Origin: Thermoplasmata archaeon UBA184
GTDB lineage: Archaea; Thermoplasmatota; Thermoplasmata; Lutacidiplasmatales; UBA184
Length of the DNA stretch: 16,636 nt
Assembly: GCA_002495185.1 (NCBI GenBank)
Contig: DAEB01000029.1
Coordinates: forward strand, 32,929-49,564
Direction: 5' to 3'
Shown piece by piece: positions 7,172 to 12,743 of this stretch. Position 1 is the first letter of the stretch. Each line of letters opens with the position of its first letter. The translations under genes were made by a program, and so were the position numbers. The notes below the pieces were generated by a model that worked only from the letters and a program-made list of their open reading frames with translations, was not told the DNA's origin and searched no databases.

Positions 7172-8569
7172 TTACACAAAAGCGGGGATCGCGCGCCCCT
7201 GGACGTTCGGCGGGACCGGCAGACCGAAGAAGGAGAGCAGGGTGGGTGCGACGTCGATCATATCGTGGGAAGCGCCCAGTCCCGCGCGTCCGCCGGGCGG
7301 GTCCACAACTAGGTACATCCCATCGAAGGAATGAACGGCGTCGTCGGGGCCGGTATCGTTCTCTTCGAGAAAGAGAGACCCATGGCCGAGGGTGCCGGCC
7401 GACCTCCAAGCCGCCTGACCGAAGTACGCCATCAGGTCGGGCGCGTCCCCGTTGACCTCGCGGTAGATCTGGCTGGGGACCTTGATCTCCGAGCCGAGGG
7501 GTCGGCCGTCCGGACGCCGAACTCCTTGAAGTTCCCGCGAAAGCCGTGCCGAGAACTCGGGGACTTGGGACGGCTCGAGCGCTCCGTCCGGCTCACGGCC
7601 TTTGACGTTCAGAAAGATCCGCGCGTAGTAGCCTCCGGCTCCCCACGCCCATGTCTTCGGCCAATCCACGGTGGCTTTTTCCAGAGGAGTGCCCGGCGGG
7701 GGCCGCGGCCCTTTCAGGGTGAGGTACCCTCGCGAGATGAGCCACTCGTTGATGCAAAAGCACCCCTGCATCGCCTGACTCCCGTGGTCCGATGCGAACA
7801 TCACCTGCACGTCGTGCGGGACGAGGTCGAGGAGCCGTCCGATCTCTTCGTCGAGCATCGCGTAGTATCCCTCCGCGAGCCCCCGGAGCGTGGCATTCTC
7901 CTCGAAGCGGGGGTGCGCGGGGTCGAAGAACTTCCAGAACGCGTGGTTGATCCGGTCGGGACCAATCTCGTGCATCGCGAAGAGGTCCCACTGTTCCTTC
8001 GACCAGAGGTGCCGCGCGGCGGCGAAATGGCGTCGCGTCATCTCGATGAGCTCCCGCCCGACCCGCTCTCGGTCGTCCGCGCGAAAGAGCACGTCGAACG
8101 GGTAGCCGCCCGTCACGCGCTCGAGCTCGGGCCGAAGCGAAGCCGGCGAGACGTAGTCGGTCGCCGCGTCCGGGGTCAGGAAGTCCGAAACGTAGACCCC
8201 ATTGATTCTCGGGGGCGGGTAGCCCGGCGGCATCCCGATGACGCAGACGCGCCGCCCCTCCCGGGACAAGAGGTCCCAAACCCGGGGTTGGAGGATGGTC
8301 GCGGAGGAGGGCACGTACTGGTCGAAGTAGCTCCCCGGTCGGCGATGGCGGAAGCCGTAGAGTCCCAACGTGCCCGGATCGACTCCCGAGAACATCACCG
8401 CCCAGGCCGGCACCGTGATCGGTGGGTCGACGCTTCGGAGGGTCCCGTAGCTCGAACGCCGAAGGAGCTCGCGGACCCGCGGCATCTGGGGCAAGAACCG
8501 CTCAAAGAGGACCCAGGGCGACACCGAATCGAGCCCCAAGACGAGCAGGCGGGGTCGAGAGGTCGACAC
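7172..8569 (-). CDS. Alkaline phosphatase superfamily protein (type I phosphodiesterase/nucleotide pyrophosphatase-like)
   Basis: This is a metal-dependent phosphatase/phosphodiesterase of the alkaline-phosphatase fold. With the GTG start at 8569 it has 465 aa. Metal and catalytic residues are visible: Asp14 (VLGLDSV), nucleophile Thr52 (PPITVPAW), Asp205 and His209 (GPDRINH), Asp261-His262 (ASDHG) and His413 (DAVHSFDG). The open frame extends to a TTG at 8593, but that codon lies inside a TTATTT box centred 26 nt before the GTG, so a leaderless GTG start is preferred. There is no signal peptide or membrane anchor, so it is probably cytoplasmic. Proteins of this class often sit next to cysC/sat in archaea, as far as I recall. 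Possible substrates are PAP, PAPS, a sulfated intermediate or phosphosulfolactate; none is shown by the sequence. Confidence 0.85.
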   Translation of the reverse strand: MSTSRPRLLVLGLDSVSPWVLFERFLPQMPRVRELLRRSSYGTLRSVDPPITVPAWAVMFSGVDPGTLGLYGFRHRRPGSYFDQYVPSSATILQPRVWDLLSREGRRVCVIGMPPGYPPPRINGVYVSDFLTPDAATDYVSPASLRPELERVTGGYPFDVLFRADDRERVGRELIEMTRRHFAAARHLWSKEQWDLFAMHEIGPDRINHAFWKFFDPAHPRFEENATLRGLAEGYYAMLDEEIGRLLDLVPHDVQVMFASDHGSQAMQGCFCINEWLISRGYLTLKGPRPPPGTPLEKATVDWPKTWAWGAGGYYARIFLNVKGREPDGALEPSQVPEFSARLSRELQGVRRPDGRPLGSEIKVPSQIYREVNGDAPDLMAYFGQAAWRSAGTLGHGSLFLEENDTGPDDAVHSFDGMYLVVDPPGGRAGLGASHDMIDVAPTLLSFFGLPVPPNVQGRAIPAFV

Positions 8570-8590
8570 GACCACTTTCACTCGGGTTTC

Positions 8591-8599
8591 CAAATAACG
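8591..8599 (-). promoter_or_regulatory. TATA box of the phosphodiesterase gene
   Basis: The minus strand reads CGTTATTTG. The centre is about 26 nt upstream of GTG 8569, the archaeal spacing for a leaderless transcript. This is the main reason for choosing that start over TTG 8593. Confidence 0.55.
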
Positions 8600-8873
8600 A
8601 TGACTCCGGGACCACCAACCGGAGCGCGCCCCGGTGCGCGCGGATCACGCCGCCGGGGAGGACGGGCGGGTCCCGGCAGCCTTGGGTCGGGTCCCGCCGC
8701 TCAGACCGAGAAGGGCGCGAGCTACCATCGTCCGCGCAACCGCGCTCGCCGATCCACCGAATTTCTTGAGACCTCGCTCGCCGAGGATCCTCGGTCAGTG
8801 CAACCGCACCGGCCGCAGTCCATGGACCACCGCGTCGCCTGGCGGTCCCGTGCAATTCTCCCGAACAAGTCCC

Positions 8874-8901
8874 CTTATGTAGAACATATGCATATGCATA
8901 T
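8874..8901 (+). promoter_or_regulatory. vapB promoter with a 16-bp palindromic operator
   Basis: CTTATGTAG at 8874-8882 is centred 26 nt before the vapB ATG (8904), so the mRNA is probably leaderless. Between box and start lies ATATGCATATGCATAT (8886-8901), a perfect 16-bp palindrome made of overlapping ATGCAT units. A ribbon-helix-helix antitoxin such as VapB typically autoregulates through this kind of site. Confidence 0.6.
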
Positions 8902-8903
8902 TC

Positions 8904-9116
8904 ATGCCATCGCGAAATATCGCCGTGCAGGAAACGGTGTACGAAGCTCTGTTGAAGGAGAAGCGGCCCGGGGAGAGCTTCACTTCGGTCCTCCGACGAT
9001 TGCTCGACCAGAGGGGCGGGGTCGAGGAGCTCTCCGGAGCTTGGGGGCCCGGAGGTCGACAATCTCGCGACCGTTTGAGGAGCCTTCGAGGGACAGGACT
9101 CGGAGGACGGCGATGA
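8904..9116 (+). CDS. vapB: VapB-like antitoxin (DUF217 type)
   Basis: A 70-aa protein whose first 50 or so residues match archaeal DUF217/VapB antitoxins: a short N-terminal strand (RNIAVQETVYEALL), then GESFTSVLRRLLDQ and VEELSGAWG. The ATG at 8904 lies directly behind a TATA-like box and palindrome, and the stop overlaps the vapC start (ATGA, 9113-9116), the usual coupled arrangement. The tail after residue 50 is odd. It is strongly basic (GGRQSRDRLRSLRGTGLGGRR) and uses A/T-ending codons unlike the rest. A one-base shift at the G5 run (9044-9048) would instead read GPEVDNLATV and stop, with acidic sequence beyond. The C-terminus may therefore be frameshifted, or the assembly wrong by one base. 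Antitoxin tails bind the toxin, so this matters. Confidence 0.72.
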   Translation: MPSRNIAVQETVYEALLKEKRPGESFTSVLRRLLDQRGGVEELSGAWGPGGRQSRDRLRSLRGTGLGGRR

Positions 9117-9520
9117 AGGCGCTCGATACCTCGGTCCTACTGGCCCTCCTGGAGGGTGACCGATCGGCCCGGGATCTCGTCCGGAAACTGCGGGAAGTCG
9201 AGGTGGCGACCACCGAATCCAACTTCCTCGAGCTTGCGTATCTCGCGGCGCATGGCTCGTCCAGGATGCGAGCGCGTCGAAAGGAGACACTCGCTCGCCT
9301 TCGTCGGAAGCTCACCGTCCTTCCGATCGACTCCCGCGCCGTCGCCGAGGCCGAGGGCTCGATTCTGAAGGGGGATGGCCCGAACTCGCCGCTGGTCGCT
9401 GCGATGCTGGGGGCGCTGGAGGCGGCCGGGTGCGACGAACTGTTCAGCTCCGACCTGCAGGAATGCCGAGGCCGCTGGAGGTTCCGACTGACCCGATTCA
9501 CAAGACACAGGTCTAAGTAA
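9113..9520 (+). CDS. vapC: PIN-domain toxin VapC
   Basis: PIN-domain VapC toxins are Mg-dependent ribonucleases held inactive by VapB. The ATG at 9113 overlaps the antitoxin stop and gives 135 aa, a normal VapC length. Visible elements are the N-terminal ALDTSVLLALLEGD with Asp5, ESNFLELAY with Glu35/Glu40, and the C-terminal AAGCDELFSSDLQE with Asp114. The third acidic position, usually an Asp just before the LxAA helix, reads NSPLVAAML here, so an active-site acid seems absent; the nearest is Asp88 in KGDGPN. The open frame extends far upstream of 9113, but only as a non-coding read-through. The tail (RWRFRLTRFTRHRSK) is very basic. The family call is fairly secure, nuclease activity less so. 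Confidence 0.78.
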   Translation: MKALDTSVLLALLEGDRSARDLVRKLREVEVATTESNFLELAYLAAHGSSRMRARRKETLARLRRKLTVLPIDSRAVAEAEGSILKGDGPNSPLVAAMLGALEAAGCDELFSSDLQECRGRWRFRLTRFTRHRSK

Positions 9521-9678
9521 AGCTATAATCGTTGTTCCATTTCTTCGGAGCTAATGATACACGACCTGACCCCGATCCTACACCGACAACGTCGGAAACG
9601 GCCTCCGGAGCCATTCTCAGCGCTCGGGTGCCTAATCCACAGCCCCCCTTGCTCGGCCTCGTTTGGCGCGTTTGGTTA

Positions 9679-9714
9679 CTTGGTATGTGAAATAACGGTA
9701 ATATCGTTACCAAG
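9679..9714. repeat. Nested inverted repeats with alternative pairings
   Basis: CTTGGTA (9679-9685) pairs with TACCAAG (9708-9714). Inside it, GGTAA (9697-9701) pairs with TTACC (9707-9711). The two pairings share bases and exclude each other. The patch is much more AT-rich than its surroundings. No gene starts immediately downstream on either strand. Confidence 0.35.
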
Positions 9715-9772
9715 ATGCGTGTATCGCGACTCCACCCGGACCGTGGTGCCCGGCGGTCGACGGGGTCCTCGA

Positions 9773-9806
9773 GGGGGCGGCGTATAACACGAGTTATACG
9801 GCCCCC
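9773..9806. terminator. Strong bulged hairpin, possible terminator or operator
   Basis: CGTATAAC (9781-9788) and GTTATACG (9793-9800) pair perfectly around an ACGA loop. GGGGGC (9773-9778) and GCCCCC (9801-9806) extend the stem by 6 bp with a two-G bulge. It lies 78 nt beyond the membrane-protein stop (minus strand). No T-run follows. The palindromic GTATAAC arms would also suit a protein-binding site. Confidence 0.4.
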
Positions 9807-9884
9807 GTGGACCTGGTCAGTTCTCCCGCTCCAACGAGGAAAGAGTCGAGGAAGGGGTTGGATGCCGCGTCCCTAGGCGATTCT

Positions 9885-10610
9885 TTAGGACGGCGGTGCC
9901 GCAGGCGGTGCTCCAGCGGGCGCGGGAGTCCCAGCCATGGGCGCGGGCGCGGTCGCCGGCGCAGGCTCCGCGTCCCTCCGGAAGCGCATGATCAGGATCG
10001 CGCCCACCAGCATGAGGACGAAAGCCGCGATGGCGAGGTACCATCCCACCGCTGGCCCCCAGGTGAACGTTCCCGACAGGGGGACCCCGAAGACCCCGCT
10101 GGTGGTGCTCGACCCCGCAAAGGACGACCAAGGTCCTGACCCGGAGTGACCCGGCGTGTCGTTGCCGATAGCCCCGGGCAGGGCGGCAGCGAACAGACCG
10201 ACCGCCGCGATCGCGATGATCCACGCCACGGTCGCAAGCGCCATGGCGGGTCCGGCTCGCCGGGGGTTGTTGCGTGACATCAATCCAAGAATCGCCCCCA
10301 CGAGACCGAGGACAAAGCCGACAATTGCAAGGAAGTAACCCGCTTCAGCAATGTTCCCGGTGTTGTTGAGGTGGGAGTCCTTGTAGGAACTCTGGGAAAG
10401 GCAGTTCGCGCCCGAGGGAAGCCCGCTGCACGAGAACTGAATCGTCCCGTTCGAGCTCGGAATCCCCGGATACGCGTTCGACGTTATCGTAGCTCCGTTG
10501 CTCGAGAATTGCTCCATGTACCAAGGCATGAACGCTGACACGATCAGCAGCAGCGCCCCGATCAAGACGACAATCGCGCCGACCAGTCTCCATCTCTTCG
10601 CATCTGCCAT
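9885..10610 (-). CDS. Four-TM membrane protein with internal duplication and Pro/Ala-rich tail, function unknown
   Basis: I do not recognise the family. The 241-aa protein has four hydrophobic segments, at about 9-30, 90-111, 121-146 and 186-209. Positive residues (SRNNPRR, 112-118) lie between TM2 and TM3, which puts both long loops (31-89 and 147-185) outside. Loop 1 has two cysteines (C61, C70) and N-glycosylation sequons (NGT at 54, NNT at 82). TM2 (GYFLAIVGFVLGLVGAILGL) and TM4 (GWYLAIAAFVLMLVGAILIM) are clearly similar, so the protein looks like a duplicated TM-loop-TM unit. The tail after 213 is almost entirely Pro, Ala, Thr and Gly and probably cytoplasmic. The ATG at 10610 is followed by KRWR just before TM1. 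The gene stands alone, convergent with vapC. Confidence 0.8.
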   Translation of the reverse strand: MADAKRWRLVGAIVVLIGALLLIVSAFMPWYMEQFSSNGATITSNAYPGIPSSNGTIQFSCSGLPSGANCLSQSSYKDSHLNNTGNIAEAGYFLAIVGFVLGLVGAILGLMSRNNPRRAGPAMALATVAWIIAIAAVGLFAAALPGAIGNDTPGHSGSGPWSSFAGSSTTSGVFGVPLSGTFTWGPAVGWYLAIAAFVLMLVGAILIMRFRRDAEPAPATAPAPMAGTPAPAGAPPAAPPS

Positions 10611-10743
10611 GCTAGGCCCTGACGTGGACGTATTCTGTTCACCCCTTTAGACCCTCGGATAATACGGAATGAGCCGACTCTCTTCCACCCCGACCTGGGA
10701 ATATGGAGGCTGCCCGGTGTAGCGTCTATAGCAATACTGTGGC

Positions 10744-10765
10744 AATCATCATACGCGATATGATT
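10744..10765. repeat. Operator-like inverted repeats
   Basis: ATCATA (10748-10753) and TATGAT (10759-10764) flank CGCGA. Overlapping this, AATCAT (10744-10749) and ATGATT (10760-10765) also pair. The site is about 135-155 nt upstream of the membrane-protein start. Confidence 0.3.
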
Positions 10766-10898
10766 TCTCACGGGTCGTACTAACAGAGATACAGCACTGC
10801 CCAGCACCGCCCCTCGCGGGAGTGCGCCTGCCGGACATCAGCTCGGAGTCCGTTTTTCGGCCCGATCACCGTTGGATAGTCCCTCGATGCGGTTCCAG

Positions 10899-10920
10899 TA
10901 TGCATATGCATATACATATG
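10899..10920. repeat. Second copy of the vapB-type AT palindrome
   Basis: TATGCATATGCATAT (10899-10913) is identical over 15 nt to the core of the palindrome before vapB (8887-8901). It is followed by ACATATG, another half-site. ATG codons lie at 10918 and 10926, but no antitoxin-like protein follows. Confidence 0.6.
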
Positions 10921-11209
10921 CGCTCATGGTTGCAAACGTGGGACTCGTTATGGCCAAGCGGCTGGACCGACGACCTAGACCTCGAGAGGGAAGATGCCGA
11001 ATCCGTGGGGAGCCAGTAATGAACCAGGAGCCGACAATTCTGATTCGACCAATTGGACAAATGGGGGCCGTGCCTTAGAGTCGGGGCAACATTTGACGAG
11101 CCGAGCGGAGCTTTCGCCGCGGAATGCATCGCGCCGAAAAGCGAGGTCTTTTGTGGGACGCCGCTCTCGGAACTGGTAGGTCAACGAAGACCCACGGTCG
11201 GTTACCTCA

Positions 11210-12169
11210 ATGATGGCGGCAGATGGCAAGAAGATCTGGATGGACGGTCGCCTCGTCGACTTCGCCGCGGCGAACGTCCATGTGCTCAACCACACGCTGC
11301 ACTACGGGGTGGGAGTCTTCGAGGGGATACGCGCCTATCCCACGGCGAAAGGCGGGGCAATCTTCCGGCTCTCCGAGCACGTCGATCGCCTCGTGCGGTC
11401 CGCCAACTTCTACCACATGCCGATCCCATATTCTTCCGAGGAGATCGCCCAGGCGATTCTCGAGACTCAGGCGGCCAACAACATCCTCCCGTCCTACATC
11501 CGCCCCCTCGTCTACCGGGGCGAGCCCGCGCTCGGCGTCAAGAACCTCAAGGGGAAGGTCTCCCTGGCGATCGCCGCCATTCCCGCCAAGAAGTACCTCG
11601 GGGACGGTTCGGAGACCGGCGTTCGCGCGAAGATCTCCCCGTTCCGCAAGCCGTCCTCGGAGGCCTTACCCTCCTATGCCAAAGCGACGGGGAACTACGC
11701 CAACAGCTACCTCGCGGGAGCCGACGCGATGCAGGACGGTTACGAAGAGGCGATCCTCCTCGACAGCCGGGGGTTCGTCGCCGAGGGAACGGGGGAGAAC
11801 ATCTTTGTCGTACACGGCGGGACGTTGTACACCCCCGGCCTCGAGTCGGACATCCTTCTGGGGATCACCCGCGACTCGGTCCTCCGCATCGCCGCCGACC
11901 TCGGGATTCCCGCGATTCAGAAGCTCGTGTCCGTGAACGAGCTCCTCTCCGCGGACGAGGCGTTCTTCAGCGGAACGTACGCCGAGATCGCCCCCATCAT
12001 GTCCGTCGGAAGCCACACGATCGGCGCGACGGCGCCGGGTCCGGTAACTCGGAAGATCATGGACGTCTTCTTCCGGGGTCTGAGGGGGGAGCTCCCGCAG
12101 TATGCGCAATGGCTGACTCCCGTACCTCCCCTGGTCCGGGTCGCCCCGCCCGCCGCCCTGCGGCAGTAG
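11210..12169 (+). CDS. ilvE: Branched-chain amino acid aminotransferase (class IV PLP enzyme)
   Basis: IlvE transfers the amino group between glutamate and the 2-oxo acids of leucine, isoleucine and valine, the last step of their synthesis. The 319-aa protein has the fold-type IV signature: HYGVGVFEGIRAY (31-43), PLP lysine K158 in YAKATGNYANSYLA, Glu192 in the EGTGENIFVV motif that contacts the PLP ring nitrogen, GITRDSVL (218-225), and SGTYAEIAPI (254-263) for phosphate binding. The length is normal. Two tandem ATGs (11210, 11213) could both start it; the choice adds one Met. It is a single gene, convergent with the VOC gene 12 nt downstream. D-amino-acid aminotransferase or aminodeoxychorismate lyase are related, but the size and N-terminal motif favour IlvE. 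Confidence 0.92.
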   Translation: MMAADGKKIWMDGRLVDFAAANVHVLNHTLHYGVGVFEGIRAYPTAKGGAIFRLSEHVDRLVRSANFYHMPIPYSSEEIAQAILETQAANNILPSYIRPLVYRGEPALGVKNLKGKVSLAIAAIPAKKYLGDGSETGVRAKISPFRKPSSEALPSYAKATGNYANSYLAGADAMQDGYEEAILLDSRGFVAEGTGENIFVVHGGTLYTPGLESDILLGITRDSVLRIAADLGIPAIQKLVSVNELLSADEAFFSGTYAEIAPIMSVGSHTIGATAPGPVTRKIMDVFFRGLRGELPQYAQWLTPVPPLVRVAPPAALRQ

Positions 12170-12181
12170 CCCCGGTCGACT

Positions 12182-12619
12182 CTACTCGGCCGGCTCGGGG
12201 GCCGGAACGGTCGCACCGTGCGTGTGAGTGCTCGGGTGCGAGTGGGGGTCGGGACGCCAGACCAGCTCGATCTTGAGGCCCTCGGGACCCCGGAGGAACA
12301 GCGAGCGTGAGTCCTCCCTCTCCTTCTCGCCCGTGATCGTGACCCGGGCCCGGCCGACGCGACTTCGAAGCCCCGTCCACTCGCTGACTCGGAGCGCGAT
12401 GTGGTCGATCCCCCCCAGCGTCTCGCCGTCCTTGGCGTCGCGAAGCCCGAGGACCTGGTCGCCGAAGAGAAGGAACGTGTGGTCGTCCCCCTCCCCAATC
12501 ACGTCCATCCCGAGCTGCTCTACGAAGAACCGCTTCGCCTTGGCACGGTCTCGAACTCGGACCTCCACGTGGTCGAAACCCAGCAGACCGAACTCGCGGG
12601 GGGCGGAGTGGATTGGCAC
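12182..12619 (-). CDS. VOC (glyoxalase/bleomycin-resistance/dioxygenase) family metalloprotein
   Basis: The protein has two beta-alpha-beta-beta-beta repeats of the vicinal-oxygen-chelate fold. The GTG start at 12619 gives 145 aa and sits 26 nt after a CATATAGA box, so a leaderless GTG is preferred. The open frame reaches an ATG at 12736, but the extra 39 residues are unlike the family and would cross the TATA boxes of this gene and tldD. Probable metal ligands are His17 (FDHVEVRV), His73 (IDHIALRV) and Glu118 (KIELVW). The usual fourth ligand of glyoxalase I, a Glu at the end of the first half, is not evident, so a His-His-Glu site like extradiol dioxygenases is possible. The tail after residue 122 is His-rich (PHSHPSTHTHG). 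The substrate is unknown. It is convergent with ilvE and divergent from tldD. Confidence 0.8.
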   Translation of the reverse strand: MPIHSAPREFGLLGFDHVEVRVRDRAKAKRFFVEQLGMDVIGEGDDHTFLLFGDQVLGLRDAKDGETLGGIDHIALRVSEWTGLRSRVGRARVTITGEKEREDSRSLFLRGPEGLKIELVWRPDPHSHPSTHTHGATVPAPEPAE

Positions 12620-12640
12620 GGCCGCCCCACATCCTCCCTC

Positions 12641-12648
12641 TCTATATG
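12641..12648 (-). promoter_or_regulatory. TATA box of the VOC gene
   Basis: The minus strand reads CATATAGA, the clearest TATA box in the window. Its centre is about 26 nt upstream of GTG 12619, predicting a leaderless mRNA and fixing the start. Confidence 0.65.
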
Positions 12649-12705
12649 CACTCGGGTGGGCGGCCCGAGCGACCGGGCGAACAGCGATGGGACTGGGGGT
12701 GCCAC

Positions 12706-12713
12706 CATAATTA
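12706..12713 (+). promoter_or_regulatory. TATA box of tldD
   Basis: CATAATTA is centred near 12709, predicting a start near 12736 and a leader of about 8 nt before the ATG at 12744. Confidence 0.55.
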
Positions 12714-12743
12714 CCCTGGACCGCTCTCTTCTTCAACGGGCCG

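Larger units (their letters stand above)
8570..8903. other. Divergent regulatory interval between the phosphodiesterase gene and vapB
   Basis: I see no gene here. It holds the phosphodiesterase TATA box (8591-8599), a perfect 14-bp palindrome CCGAGGATCCTCGG (8781-8794), a 10-nt direct repeat CGCTCGCCGA (8743-8752 and 8775-8784), the vapB TATA-like box (8874-8882) and the AT palindrome at 8886-8901. Confidence 0.6.
9521..9884. other. Non-coding interval between convergent vapC and a membrane-protein gene
   Basis: I see no gene in these 364 nt. A pyrimidine-rich, AT-rich patch right after vapC (about 9523-9545, TATAATCGTTGTTCCATTTC) could end vapC transcription. Further in are two inverted-repeat elements, at 9679-9714 and 9773-9806. 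Confidence 0.55.
10611..11209. other. 599-nt non-coding interval with AT-rich islands and palindromes
   Basis: I find no convincing gene in this divergent interval. Short frames after 10918 (33 codons) and 10926 (51 codons) lack recognisable features. It holds an AT-rich patch with two overlapping inverted repeats (10744-10765), a second copy of the vapB palindrome core (10899-10913, continuing to 10920), a CCAATTGG palindrome near 11050, and a weak TATA-like CTTTTGTG near 11147-11154 that may serve ilvE. Promoters for the membrane-protein gene are probably in the first 60 nt (for example the GTATTATCC patch on the minus strand at 10658-10666). Confidence 0.55.

Noticed and set aside
7331..9112. 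Upstream extension of the vapC frame over 590 codons
   Set aside because: It runs antisense across the phosphodiesterase gene and through the vapB promoter; only the part from ATG 9113 reads as a PIN domain.
9834..9856. GAGGAAAGAGTC resembling the start of an RNase P RNA (GAGGAAAGUC)
   Set aside because: The match is imperfect and the other conserved RNase P elements are not found downstream; the neighbouring sequence is the end of a coding gene.
10918..11019. 33-codon frame (MRSWLQTWDS start) after the second palindrome, with a stop-start overlap to a 19-codon frame
   Set aside because: Too short, no antitoxin-like sequence and no ribosome binding site; kept only as part of the gene-free interval.
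11053..12276. 407-codon frame overlapping ilvE
   Set aside because: Arg/Pro/Gly-rich shadow frame; ilvE has all class IV aminotransferase motifs.
12620..12736. N-terminal extension of the VOC gene to ATG 12736
   Set aside because: The added residues are unlike the fold and would require translation through this gene's own TATA box and that of tldD.
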